64,000 nucleotides of DNA from Frankiales bacterium (GCA_016125335.1 WGLY01000024.1:1-64000); one strand, 5' to 3'. Positions 52,564 to 63,297 are shown, counted from the stretch's first letter. Made by a program: numbers and translations. Notes: generated from the sequence alone by a model not told the origin.

Positions 52564-54341
52564 GGCCGCCCGAGGACGCCGTCGCCGCCGCGACGCTCAC
52601 CGGCCAGTCGCTGCCGGTCGCCAGCGACCCGACCATGCGCCGTTACGTCCGCCGCCTGCTGCTGCGCCACCGCCGCGCGTTCGGCGTCGTCATCGCGGCC
52701 AACGCCGTGGCGTCGGTCGCCGGCCTGGCCGGCCCGATCGTGCTCGGCGGCCTGGTGGAGAGCCTCACCACGGGCACCACGACCGAGTTCATCGACCGCG
52801 CCGCGCTGTGGTTCCTCGCCGCGCTCGTCGTGCAGACCGTGTTCACGCGGATCACGCGGCTGCGCGCCGGCATCCTCGGCGAGGAGGTGCTCGCCGACCT
52901 GCGCGAGGACTTCCTCGGCCGGGCCGTGGCGCTGCCCACCGGCGTCGTGGAGCGGGCCGGCACGGGCGACCTCGTGTCGCGGACGACGACGGACATCGAC
53001 AAGCTCAACCACGCGGTGCGCGACGCGATCCCGCAGATCACCATCTCGGTGGTCACCGCCGCGCTGGTGGGCGGCGCGCTCGTGGTCACGGCGCCGCAGC
53101 TCGCGCTCGTGTGGCTGCTCGCCGTCCCGCCGATCCTCATCGCCTCGCGGTGGTACTTCCGCCGGGCGCCGCAGGCCTACCGGGCCGAGTCGGCCACGTA
53201 CGCCGCGGTGAGCGCGTCCATCGCCGAGACCGTCGACGCCGGGCAGACCATCGAGCTGTACCGGCTCGAGGAGCAGCGGGCCGAGGTCACCGACCGCCGC
53301 ATCCGCCGCTGGGTGTCCTGGGAGCGCTACACGCTGTGGCTGCGGTGCACGTGGTTCCCCTTCATCGAGGCGGGCTACGTGCTGCCGCTCGCCGGCGTGC
53401 TGGCGTTCGGCGGCGTGCTCGTCGGCAACGGCACCATCACCCTCGGCCAGCTGACCACCGGCCTGCTCTACACGCAGATGCTCGTCGAGCCCGTCGACCT
53501 CATCCTCATGTGGTACGACGAGCTCCAGGTGGGGCAGGCCTCGCTGGCCCGGCTCGTCGGCGTCCACGAGGTGCCGGACCCGGAGACCGACGACACCCTC
53601 GAGCCGGCCGACGACCGGCTCGTCGTCGACGACGTGCGCTTCGGCTACCGCGCCGGGCGCGACGTGCTGCACGGCATCGACCTCGACGTGTCTCCGGGCG
53701 AGCGCGTGGCGCTGGTGGGCCCGTCCGGGGCGGGCAAGTCGACCCTCGGCCGGCTGATGGCCGGCATCTACGCGCCGCGCACCGGCACGGTCGAGATGGG
53801 CGGCGCGGCGCTCTCGCTCATGCCGACGGAGACGGTCCGCACGCAGGTGGCCCTGGTCAACCAGGAGCACCACGTGTTCGTCGGCACGCTGCGCGACAAC
53901 CTGCTGCTGGCCAAGCCCGACGCCGACGACCACGAGCTGCTCGCCGCCCTGGAGGCCGTCGACGCGATGCCCTGGTACGACACGCTTCCCGACGGCCTGG
54001 GCACCGAGGTGGGCCAGGGCGGCCACTCGCTGGCACCCGGGCAGGCGCAGCAGGTCGCCCTCGCCCGGCTGATCCTGGCCGACCCGCACACCCTCGTGCT
54101 CGACGAGGCGACGTCGCTGCTCGACCCGCGGGCGGCGCGCCACCTCGAGCGCTCGCTCAACGCGGTGCTCGAGGGCCGCACCGTGATCGCGATCGCGCAC
54201 CGCCTGCACACCGCCTACGACGCCGACCGCATCGCGGTGATCGAGGACGGCCGGGTGAGCGAGCTCGGCAGCCACGACCAACTCGTCGCGGCCGACGGCG
54301 CCTACGCCGCGCTCTGGCGCAGCTGGCGCGACGCCGACTGA
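52560..54341 (+). CDS. ABC exporter subunit with intact Walker A (heterodimer partner 2)
   Basis: A 593-residue exporter half with six helices (about 40-330). The ATPase domain has a normal Walker A GPSGAGKST (about 387), Q-loop VNQEHH, Walker B LVLDEATSLLD and H-loop AIAHRL, but its signature is changed to LAPGQAQQ (about 490) from LSGGQ. Together with partner 1 this leaves one complete and one degenerate ATP site in the heterodimer, as in TmrAB-like exporters. ATG at 52560 within the ATGA overlap. Likely exports lipids, peptides or hydrophobic compounds. Confidence 0.92.
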   Translation: MRPPEDAVAAATLTGQSLPVASDPTMRRYVRRLLLRHRRAFGVVIAANAVASVAGLAGPIVLGGLVESLTTGTTTEFIDRAALWFLAALVVQTVFTRITRLRAGILGEEVLADLREDFLGRAVALPTGVVERAGTGDLVSRTTTDIDKLNHAVRDAIPQITISVVTAALVGGALVVTAPQLALVWLLAVPPILIASRWYFRRAPQAYRAESATYAAVSASIAETVDAGQTIELYRLEEQRAEVTDRRIRRWVSWERYTLWLRCTWFPFIEAGYVLPLAGVLAFGGVLVGNGTITLGQLTTGLLYTQMLVEPVDLILMWYDELQVGQASLARLVGVHEVPDPETDDTLEPADDRLVVDDVRFGYRAGRDVLHGIDLDVSPGERVALVGPSGAGKSTLGRLMAGIYAPRTGTVEMGGAALSLMPTETVRTQVALVNQEHHVFVGTLRDNLLLAKPDADDHELLAALEAVDAMPWYDTLPDGLGTEVGQGGHSLAPGQAQQVALARLILADPHTLVLDEATSLLDPRAARHLERSLNAVLEGRTVIAIAHRLHTAYDADRIAVIEDGRVSELGSHDQLVAADGAYAALWRSWRDAD

Positions 54342-54518
54342 CGTCGGCACTCCGTCGCGGGCGCCGGTGGTCGGCCGCGAGCAGGCATGTCTCCTGCCCG
54401 ATGGCGATGCTGCGTCCGACGGGCTGGTCGGGCTCGACGCGCGCCCTGGACGGTGCGCGACGCTGCCCTGATCGACCTGCGCGCCGCCGATGTCACGGCA
54501 CCTCGGGCGCGGGCCGCG

Positions 54519-54965
54519 TCAGTCGAGCGGCGACGGGGTGTCGTTGACGGCGAACACCTCGCGCCCGGTGAGGCACGGACCGGCGAGGGTGCCTGCCGAC
54601 GGCTCTCCGCCACCGACATGCAGCGGCGCACCCGTCCTCGCCACCACCGCGCCGGCCACGTTGCGCACCTCCACGACTCCGTCCGCCCGGGTGACCGCCG
54701 TGTACCCCTGGGGCCAGAGCACCACGATGCCGCCCACCACGAGGCAGCCCGATGCGTCCCGGGTGAGCGATCCCTCGAGCAGGGCCGCCATGCCCGGGCC
54801 ACCGTTCCAGTCCGAGGTCGGGATCGGCGTCGGCGTCCCTGCCGAAGCCGCCGCGGAGCCGCATGCCGACACGGTGAGCGCCGTGAGCCCCATCAGCACC
54901 GCACCCGCGACGCCGACCACTGTCCTGCGCGTACCGCTGATGACGCTCACGCGGGTTCGACGCAT
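54519..54965 (-). CDS. Small hypothetical lipoprotein
   Basis: A 148-residue protein with a basic N-terminus (MRRTRVSVIS), a hydrophobic core and the lipobox LTVSAC, so it should be lipid-anchored outside the membrane. The mature part is small and rich in G/V/T, with two Cys (SGCLVV and GPCLTG) that may form a disulphide. It resembles no family I know. ATG at 54965 has GGAGGTG upstream. The 177-bp gap after it (54342-54518) has no gene. Confidence 0.75.
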   Translation of the reverse strand: MRRTRVSVISGTRRTVVGVAGAVLMGLTALTVSACGSAAASAGTPTPIPTSDWNGGPGMAALLEGSLTRDASGCLVVGGIVVLWPQGYTAVTRADGVVEVRNVAGAVVARTGAPLHVGGGEPSAGTLAGPCLTGREVFAVNDTPSPLD

Positions 54966-55066
54966 CGCGACACCTCCGGGATCCGCACCGAGTGTGCCGC
55001 GACGGGACCGACGAGGCTCCGTAGTCAGCGAGGCGCGAGGGAGGCCCTGCGCAAAGCGGGTCGGAG

Positions 55067-55085
55067 GTCCACAGCTTGTGGACAA
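55067..55085. promoter_or_regulatory. GTCCACA-N3-TGTGGAC palindrome containing a DnaA-box-like TGTGGACAA
   Basis: A 17-bp inverted repeat at 55067-55083; the right half extends to TGTGGACAA (55077-55085), the complement of TTGTCCACA, an exact actinobacterial DnaA box. It lies in the 234-bp divergent gap before the DUF222-HNH gene. Confidence 0.35.
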
Positions 55086-55125
55086 CGAATCGGCGAAATC
55101 CCCTGATATTGCTGGTGATTAGGGG

Positions 55126-55154
55126 TTGTGCCTGTCCGTGGTCTTCGATAGCAT
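55126..55154 (+). promoter_or_regulatory. Candidate promoter of the DUF222-HNH gene
   Basis: TTGTGC, a 17-bp spacer and TAGCAT precede the gene by about 45 bp in an AT-rich stretch (55088-55175) unlike the surrounding DNA. Confidence 0.4.
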
Positions 55155-55199
55155 TCCTACATTCATCCGAAACTCCGTGGATCCGGTGGGAGGTGCCCG

Positions 55200-56711
55200 A
55201 TGACCGCCGTCGACGACCGGGACACCGCCCTGGGCTTCCGTGCGGTGGGTCTGGGGTTCCACCCGGACTGGGACGTGCACGACCCGATCGCGTGGCTCAC
55301 CGGGGACCCCCACGCACTGCCGCTGCTGCTCGAGCAGCCGGTGGACGCGACCGACCTGATCCTGCTCGAGCAGGTCGACGTCGAGGCGATCGCCGAGCCG
55401 GCCGAGCTGATCGACTACCTCTCCGTCGCGACCCGGCTGGAAGCCCACCTCGCATCGCTGCGCCTGGCGGCCGAGGCCGCGTTCGCGGCGAAGGCGTGCC
55501 CGGACTCGACGAGCGTTCACGCGACGTACGCGGACGCGGCGGCCGAGCAGGAAGTCGCCTACGCCACCCACAACAGCGTCTACGGCGCGTCCAAGGAGAT
55601 CGACCGCGGCCGCGCGCTCAAGGAGCTCTTCCCGGGGTTCGGGGCGGCGCTGGCTGCGGGGGAGCTCACCGAGCGGCACTGCGCCGTCCTCGTGGACCAG
55701 ACCCGGCACATCACGGACCCCGAGGTACTCGCGACGATCGAGAGCGCGGCGCTGGAGAAGGCCCGCACCCTGACCGCCTCGGAGCTGCGCAAGCACCTCG
55801 ACAAGCTGATCTCCCGCCTCGACCCCGACGCGACCGTCCGCGCCCACAAGGCCGTCGCGACACGGGACGCGTACCGGCAGCCCCTGGGTGACGGGCTGGC
55901 GTTCCTCGGCGTGACCCACCAGGCGCCCGTGATCGACGCGGTGTTCGACGCGATCGAGGCTGCGGGCAAGGCCCTGCGCGCGCAGCGCGGCGGCGCCGAG
56001 GCCCTGCAGGCCGGGAATGACGACGCAGCGTCGGGTGCCTGCCGCGCCGACGCGCTCGCCGCCCTCGTGCTCGGGACCCGCAACCAGGAGGGCGAGCTCG
56101 TCTACGACGCCTCCCGGACGCAGACCGAGGTGCACGTCGTGATGGACCTCGACACCCTCCGCGGAGGGCGCGACGGGCTCGCCCTCCTCAACGGCACCCC
56201 GATACCCGCGCCCATCGCCCGTGAAGTCGCCGCGGTCGCCGACTGGTGGCGCCGGCTGGTCGTGGACCCGGTCGACGGGCACCTCCTCGACTACGGCACC
56301 CGCCAGTACCTGCCCGCCGCGCTGCGCGAGTTCGTGCTGCGCCGCGACCCCGTCTGCCGCCGCCCGGGCTGCACGCGCCGCGCGCAGGAGATGGACCACG
56401 CCCTCCCGTTCCCGCAGGGCGCTAGCGACACGGCGAACTGCGGCGGGCTGTGCTCGCGCTGCCACCAGGTGAAGACCGCCGGGCACGCCACCCTCGAGGA
56501 CAGCGCCCCCGACGGCTCCGGAACGTGGGTCACCCGATGGCGGCAGCGCATCCGCATCCCCGCCCAACCGGTCCTCGAAGCACCACCACAGGCTGCATCG
56601 CCTGTGGGAGCCCCGATTGCGCCAGGTGCCGCGCCACCGGGCGACGATGACGATGTCGCCCCCGGCGACGACCCCGGCTCATCGGCCCCGCCCGACCGTC
56701 CGCCGTTCTGA
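55200..56711 (+). CDS. DUF222-HNH endonuclease domain protein (13E12-repeat type)
   Basis: A 503-residue protein. The N-terminal and middle DUF222 region (about 35-350) is followed by a C-terminal HNH nuclease motif near residue 390: RDPVCRRPGCTRRAQEMDH with two Zn-type Cys, then NCGGLCSRCHQVKTAGH with two more. Such proteins are multicopy in actinobacteria and behave as mobile or recently duplicated genes; their role is not established. ATG at 55200 has GGGAGGTG upstream. The C-terminal ~60 residues are Pro/Ala/Asp-rich. Confidence 0.9.
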   Translation: MTAVDDRDTALGFRAVGLGFHPDWDVHDPIAWLTGDPHALPLLLEQPVDATDLILLEQVDVEAIAEPAELIDYLSVATRLEAHLASLRLAAEAAFAAKACPDSTSVHATYADAAAEQEVAYATHNSVYGASKEIDRGRALKELFPGFGAALAAGELTERHCAVLVDQTRHITDPEVLATIESAALEKARTLTASELRKHLDKLISRLDPDATVRAHKAVATRDAYRQPLGDGLAFLGVTHQAPVIDAVFDAIEAAGKALRAQRGGAEALQAGNDDAASGACRADALAALVLGTRNQEGELVYDASRTQTEVHVVMDLDTLRGGRDGLALLNGTPIPAPIAREVAAVADWWRRLVVDPVDGHLLDYGTRQYLPAALREFVLRRDPVCRRPGCTRRAQEMDHALPFPQGASDTANCGGLCSRCHQVKTAGHATLEDSAPDGSGTWVTRWRQRIRIPAQPVLEAPPQAASPVGAPIAPGAAPPGDDDDVAPGDDPGSSAPPDRPPF

Positions 56712-56822
56712 CCCGACCCCGGGGTCACGTCGCACGTCCGCGCTGCTCGCTGCGTGCCCGCGGCCGCCCGGAGCCTCTGCGGTCCCGCTCGTGGCGGCCG
56801 TCCTCGGCGCGCCCGCCGGAGC

Positions 56823-56841
56823 TCCCCCACGATCAGGGGGA
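56823..56841 (-). terminator. Short hairpin after the GMC oxidoreductase gene
   Basis: TCCCCC (56823-56828) with GGGGGA (56836-56841), loop 7 nt, lies 10 bp beyond the GMC stop in the gap between convergent genes; weak evidence. Confidence 0.4.
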
Positions 56842-56850
56842 ACGGCACGC

Positions 56851-58614
56851 TCAGGCGCGGGTGGGATCCGGACGGGCGGCGGCGCCGTGGCGCACGTCGA
56901 CGACGGGAAGGCGCAGGGCGCCCGGCGCCGACTCGGGCACGACCGGGCGCGCCGGGGGCACGGCGTCGACCTCCGTGTACGCCGAGCCGAGCGGCGGCCG
57001 GGGGTCCGGCTCGCCCTTGTTGGGCCACAGGGCCATCGCGCGCTCGGCCTGCGCGGTGATGGTGAGGGAGGGGTTCACCCCGAGGTTGGCCGTCACCGCC
57101 GCGCCGTCGACCACGTGCAGGCCCTCGTGCCCGAACACGCGGTGGTAGCCGTCGATGACGCCGTGCCCCGCGTCGGCGCCGATGCAGCACCCGCCGACGA
57201 AGTGCGCGGTCAGCGGGGCGTCGATGAGCTCGCCGAGGTTGCCCATGGGGAAGCCGTCGATGTGCTCGGCGATGCGCCTGGCTGCCTCGTTGCCCGCGGG
57301 GATCCACGTGGGGTTGGGCTCGCCGTCGCCCTGGCGCGAGGTGAGCTTCCACCGGCCCAGCCGGGTGCGGATCGAGGACACCGTCACGGAGTTGTCCACC
57401 GACTGCATCACGAGCGCGATGGCGCCGCGCTCGGACCAGCGCCGCACCGACAGCGACCGCACGGCGTCGCCGGGGTTCGCCGCGAGGGTGCGCGCCCACA
57501 CCTTCCAGCGCGGGACGCCGTCGACCCCGTCGGTGAGCACCGTGCCGAGCAGCCCCATGAAGTTCGAGCCCTTGCCGTAGCGCACCGACTCGACGTGCGT
57601 GCGCTCGTCGGGGTGGAACGACGACGAGATGGCCACGCCGCGGGTGAAGTCGGTGTCGCGCCGCCGCGAGATCGCGCCGACGAGCGACTCGGAGTTGGTG
57701 CGCGAGGTGTGGCCCAGCCGCGGCGAGAGCCGGGGCAGCGCGCCCTCGTCGCGCATCCGGTGCAGCAGCGCCTGCGTGTTGTACGTGCCCGCCGCGAGCA
57801 CCACGTGGTCGGCGGTCACCGTGCGCCGCCCACGCATGAGCGGACCCGTGCGCACGGACTCGACGACGTAGCCGCCCTCGGGACGCGGCCGGATGCCCGT
57901 CACGGTCGTGAGCGGCCGGACGACGGCGCCCGCCCGCTCGGCGAGACCGAGGTAGTTCTTGGGCAGCGTGTTCTTCGCGTTGTGCCGGCACCCGGTCATG
58001 CACGAGCCGCACTCGCGGCAGCCGGTGCGCGCCGGGCCGACGCCGCCGAAGAACGGGTCGGGCACCGTCTCCCCCGCCGGGGCGCCGAAGAACACGCCCA
58101 CCGGCGTGAGCCGGAAGGTGTCCCCCACGCCCATCTCCTCGGCGACGGCGGCGAAGGTCTCGTCGAGCGGGGAGCGGTGCGGCACGTCGGTGACGCCGAG
58201 CATCCGCGACGCCTGGTCGTAGTACGGCGCCAGCTCGCGCTCCCAGTCGGTGATGCCGGCCCACTGCGGGTCCTCGAAGAACTCCCGCGGCGGCACGTAG
58301 AGCGTGTTGGCGTAGACGAGCGAGCCACCGCCGACGCCGGCGCCGGCCAGCACGAGGACGTCGGGCAGCAGGTGGATCCGCTGGATGCCGTAGAGCCCGA
58401 GGCGCGGGGCGTAGAGGAACGAGCGCAGCCGCCACGAGGTCTTTGCGAACTCGTCGTCGGTGAACCGGCGCCCGGCCTCGAGGACGAGCACGCGGTAGCC
58501 CTTCTCGGTGAGGCGCAGCGCCGTCACCGAGCCGCCGAAACCCGAGCCCACGACGACGACGTCGACGTGCTCGGCCGGCGCCGACTCCTGCGCGCGACGC
58601 GCCGCCGGGCTCAT
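56851..58614 (-). CDS. GMC-family flavin oxidoreductase (cholesterol-oxidase-like)
   Basis: A 587-residue FAD enzyme. The dinucleotide motif VVVVGSGFGGSVTALRL is near residue 20, LVLEAGRRFTDDEF follows, AGAGVGGGSLVYANTLYVPP is next, and a Cys-rich TGCRECGSCMTGCRHNAKNT near 205 is typical of a subgroup of cholesterol-oxidase-like GMC proteins. VDGAAVTANLGVNPSLT and the C-terminal His region close it. Substrate unknown: an alcohol or sterol-like compound. Start ATG at 58614 overlaps the aldehyde dehydrogenase stop by 4 bp, suggesting alcohol oxidation coupled to aldehyde oxidation. Confidence 0.88.
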   Translation of the reverse strand: MSPAARRAQESAPAEHVDVVVVGSGFGGSVTALRLTEKGYRVLVLEAGRRFTDDEFAKTSWRLRSFLYAPRLGLYGIQRIHLLPDVLVLAGAGVGGGSLVYANTLYVPPREFFEDPQWAGITDWERELAPYYDQASRMLGVTDVPHRSPLDETFAAVAEEMGVGDTFRLTPVGVFFGAPAGETVPDPFFGGVGPARTGCRECGSCMTGCRHNAKNTLPKNYLGLAERAGAVVRPLTTVTGIRPRPEGGYVVESVRTGPLMRGRRTVTADHVVLAAGTYNTQALLHRMRDEGALPRLSPRLGHTSRTNSESLVGAISRRRDTDFTRGVAISSSFHPDERTHVESVRYGKGSNFMGLLGTVLTDGVDGVPRWKVWARTLAANPGDAVRSLSVRRWSERGAIALVMQSVDNSVTVSSIRTRLGRWKLTSRQGDGEPNPTWIPAGNEAARRIAEHIDGFPMGNLGELIDAPLTAHFVGGCCIGADAGHGVIDGYHRVFGHEGLHVVDGAAVTANLGVNPSLTITAQAERAMALWPNKGEPDPRPPLGSAYTEVDAVPPARPVVPESAPGALRLPVVDVRHGAAARPDPTRA

Positions 58615-60221
58615 CGGACGCCGACCCGCTTGAGGGTGCGCACCGCGGTGGTGAGCAGTCCCGCCCACTGCTCGTCGGTGCGCCCGAACGACGCGCCCAG
58701 CCCGAGCCCGCGCTGGACGGACACCGTCTGGGTCTCGGTGTACTTGAGGATGCCCTCGACCCCGTGCCGGCGGCCGAGGCCCGAGGCCTTCATGCCGCCC
58801 ATCGGCGCCGACGTCGAGCCCCACGTGGAGCCGTACGCCTCGTTGACGTTGACGGTGCCGGCCTGGATGCGCAGCGCCATGGCCGTCCCGGCGCGCAGGT
58901 CGCGGGTGCACACCGACGCGTTGAGCCCGTAGTCGGTGTCGTTGGCCCGGGCGACGGCCTCGTCGTCGGTGCGGAACGTCGAGACGCTCACGACCGGCCC
59001 GAAGGTCTCCTCGCGGCAGGCGAGCATCTCGGGCGTGACGCCGGTGAGCACGGTCGGCTCGACGAAGAAGGGGCCGATGTCCGGGCGGGCCCGTCCGCCG
59101 GTGAGCACCTGGGCGCCCTTGGCGACGGCGTCCTCGACGTGGGCGAGGACGTTGTCGCGCTGCTTGGCCGAGATGAGCGAGCCCATGTCGGCCCCCCAGC
59201 CGACGCCGGGCTTGAGCCGCAGGGCGCGCACCCGGGCGAGGAACGCCTCGAGGAACGCGTCGGCGACGTCCTCGTGCACCAGCACGCGCTCGATCCCGAT
59301 GCACAGCTGCCCGGAGTTGGCGAAGCAGGCCCGCTCGGCGATCTCCGCGGTGCGCTCGATGTCGGCGTCGGCCCGCACCACCAGCGCGTTCTTGCCGCCC
59401 AGCTCGAGGGAGCAGCCCACGAGCCGCTCGCCCGCCCGCGCCGCGACCTCGCGGCCGACCCGGGTCGACCCGGTGAACATCACGTAGTCCGCGCGGTCGA
59501 GCACCGCGCGGCCGACCGTGGCGCCGTCGCCGATGACCACGGGCATGAGCCCCTCGGGCAGCCCCGCCTCGCGCATGAGGTCCACCGCCCACAGCGCCGT
59601 CACGGTGGTCTGCGGGTCCGGCCGGAGCACGACGCCGTTGCCCGCGACGAGCGCCGGCAGCGCGTCGGTGACCGCGAGGGTGATCGGGTAGTTCCACGGC
59701 GAGACGACGCCGACCACGCCCTTGGGGTGGTGGTGCTCGGTGGTGCGGGTGAGCGTCGGGAAGACGCCGAGCCTGCGCTGCGGGGCCAGCAGCGCCGGAC
59801 CGACCCGCCCGTAGTGGCGCGCGTTGAGCGCGCAGTCGAGCAGCTCCTCGAAGGCGTCGCGCCGGGCCTTGCCGGTCTCGGTCTGGGCGATGTCGAGCAC
59901 CTCGGCCTGCCGGTCGAGCACGAGGTCGTGGAAGCGCAGGAACACCCGCGCGCGCTCGCGGGCCGGGCGGGCGGCCCACTGCCGCTGGGCGCGGCGCGCC
60001 ATGGCGTAGGCGGCGTCGACGTCGACCTCGGTCGAGAGCGGCAGCCGCGCCGCGAGGCCCCCGGTGAACGGCGCGACGGTCTCGCGCACCTCGGCCCCGG
60101 GAGAGACGACGGCGTGGCGCAGCAGGCGGGTCACGAGCTCCGGGCGCAGGGCGGGGCCGGCGCGGTCGGAGCCCGTGGGCGGGGCGGTCGAGGAGGGTCC
60201 GGCGGATGCCTGCGCGCTCAT
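58611..60221 (-). CDS. Succinate-semialdehyde dehydrogenase (NADP+) family
   Basis: A 536-residue aldehyde dehydrogenase superfamily member. It has SPWNYPITLAV, FTGSTRVGREVAARAG, the catalytic Glu in LELGGKNALVV, the catalytic Cys in NSGQLCIGIER, and EETFGPVVSV. It resembles the actinobacterial GabD2-type enzymes that oxidise succinic semialdehyde. A ~35-residue extra N-terminus and a ~30-residue C-terminal tail are present. Its -10 box TACGCT lies 6 nt before the ATG, so it is leaderless. It forms an operon with the GMC oxidoreductase gene, so its true aldehyde may be a GMC product. Confidence 0.88.
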   Translation of the reverse strand: MSAQASAGPSSTAPPTGSDRAGPALRPELVTRLLRHAVVSPGAEVRETVAPFTGGLAARLPLSTEVDVDAAYAMARRAQRQWAARPARERARVFLRFHDLVLDRQAEVLDIAQTETGKARRDAFEELLDCALNARHYGRVGPALLAPQRRLGVFPTLTRTTEHHHPKGVVGVVSPWNYPITLAVTDALPALVAGNGVVLRPDPQTTVTALWAVDLMREAGLPEGLMPVVIGDGATVGRAVLDRADYVMFTGSTRVGREVAARAGERLVGCSLELGGKNALVVRADADIERTAEIAERACFANSGQLCIGIERVLVHEDVADAFLEAFLARVRALRLKPGVGWGADMGSLISAKQRDNVLAHVEDAVAKGAQVLTGGRARPDIGPFFVEPTVLTGVTPEMLACREETFGPVVSVSTFRTDDEAVARANDTDYGLNASVCTRDLRAGTAMALRIQAGTVNVNEAYGSTWGSTSAPMGGMKASGLGRRHGVEGILKYTETQTVSVQRGLGLGASFGRTDEQWAGLLTTAVRTLKRVGVR

Positions 60222-60227
60222 GGGCGC

Positions 60228-60233
60228 AGCGTA
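60228..60233 (-). promoter_or_regulatory. -10 box of the aldehyde dehydrogenase-GMC operon
   Basis: Minus-strand TACGCT ends 6 nt before the ATG at 60221 and there is no ribosome-binding site; leaderless start likely. Confidence 0.5.
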
Positions 60234-60280
60234 CCCACGGTGGTTACCCGCCGGTAGCCTGCCGGGCGCCGCCCCGCTGC

Positions 60281-61402
60281 TCAGCGGTTGGTGGTGACGA
60301 CGACCTCGACCCGCTGGAACTCCTTGAGGTCGGAGTACCCGGTGGTGGCCATCGCCCGGCGCAGCGCGCCGACGAGGTTCATCGTGCCGTCGGCCGTGCG
60401 CGACGGGCCGTGCAGGATCTCCGCGAGGGTGCCGACCTGGCCGAGGTGCACCCGCTCGCCCCGCGGCAGCTCGGCGTGGGTCGCCTCGATCCCCCAGTGG
60501 TAGCCGCGCCCGGGCGCCTCCTCGGCGCGCGCGAGCGGCGAGCCGACCATCACGGCGTCGGCGCCGCAGGCGATGGCCTTGGGGAGGTCGCCCGAGCGGC
60601 CGACGCCGCCGTCGGCGATGACGTGCACGTAGCGCCCGCCGCTCTCGTCGAGGTAGTCGCGCCGGGCGGCCGCGACGTCGGCGATCGCGGACGCCATGGG
60701 CACCCGCACGCCGAGCACGTCGCGCGTGGTGTGCGCGGCGCCGCCGCCGAAGCCCACCAGGACCCCGGCCGCACCGGTGCGCATGAGGTGCAGGGCGGCC
60801 TGGTAGGTGGCGCAGCCGCCGACGATGACCGGCACGTCGAGCTCGTAGATGAACTGCTTGAGGTTCAGCGGCTCGGGCGCGCCCTCGCGGGTGACGTGCT
60901 CGGCGCTCACGGTGGTGCCGCGGATGACGAACAGGTCGACCCCGGCGTCCACGACGGTCTTGGCGAACTGCGCGGTGCGCGACGGCGAGAGCGCCGCCGC
61001 CACGGTGACGCCGGACGCGCGGATCTCGGCGATGCGCGCCGTGATGAGCTCCTCGCGGACCGGCGCGGTGTAGATCTCCTGCAGCCGCGGCACGACCCGC
61101 TCGTCGGGCAGCGAGGCCACCTCGTCGAGCAGCGGGGTGGGGTCCTCGTGGCGGGTCCAGAGGCCCTCGAGGTCGAGCACGCCGAGGCCGCCGAGCCGGC
61201 CGATCTGCACCGCCGTCGCCGGGGAGACGACCGAGTCCATCGGCGCGGCGAGCACCGGGGTGTCGAAGCTGTAGGCGTCGATGCGCCAGGCCACCGACAC
61301 GAGCTCGGGGTCGCGGGTGCGCCGGCTCGGGACGACCGCGATGTCGTCGAGGGAGTACGCGGGACGCGCGCGCTTGGCGCGGCCGATCTCGATCTCGGTC
61401 AC
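60281..61402 (-). CDS. guaB3: GuaB3 family IMP dehydrogenase-related protein
   Basis: A 373-residue TIM-barrel protein of the IMPDH/GMP reductase family, without CBS domains. It begins MTEIEIGRAKRARPAYSLDD. DGGVGRSGDLPKAIACGADAVMVGSPLA is the phosphate-binding region. The catalytic-Cys loop of IMPDH/GMPR is replaced by VGFGGGAAHTTRDVLG, which has no Cys, so the standard mechanism is not supported; a Cys occurs earlier in IVGGCATYQ. Actinobacteria carry this protein next to guaB. GTG at 61402 has GAGGAC upstream. It follows guaB with a 55-bp gap. Confidence 0.93.
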   Translation of the reverse strand: MTEIEIGRAKRARPAYSLDDIAVVPSRRTRDPELVSVAWRIDAYSFDTPVLAAPMDSVVSPATAVQIGRLGGLGVLDLEGLWTRHEDPTPLLDEVASLPDERVVPRLQEIYTAPVREELITARIAEIRASGVTVAAALSPSRTAQFAKTVVDAGVDLFVIRGTTVSAEHVTREGAPEPLNLKQFIYELDVPVIVGGCATYQAALHLMRTGAAGVLVGFGGGAAHTTRDVLGVRVPMASAIADVAAARRDYLDESGGRYVHVIADGGVGRSGDLPKAIACGADAVMVGSPLARAEEAPGRGYHWGIEATHAELPRGERVHLGQVGTLAEILHGPSRTADGTMNLVGALRRAMATTGYSDLKEFQRVEVVVTTNR

Positions 61403-61457
61403 GGGTGTCCTCACGACGAAGGGTCAGCGGGCGACCGCCGGGCGCGGCTGCGCGGGG

Positions 61458-63297
<1,840 letters not shown>

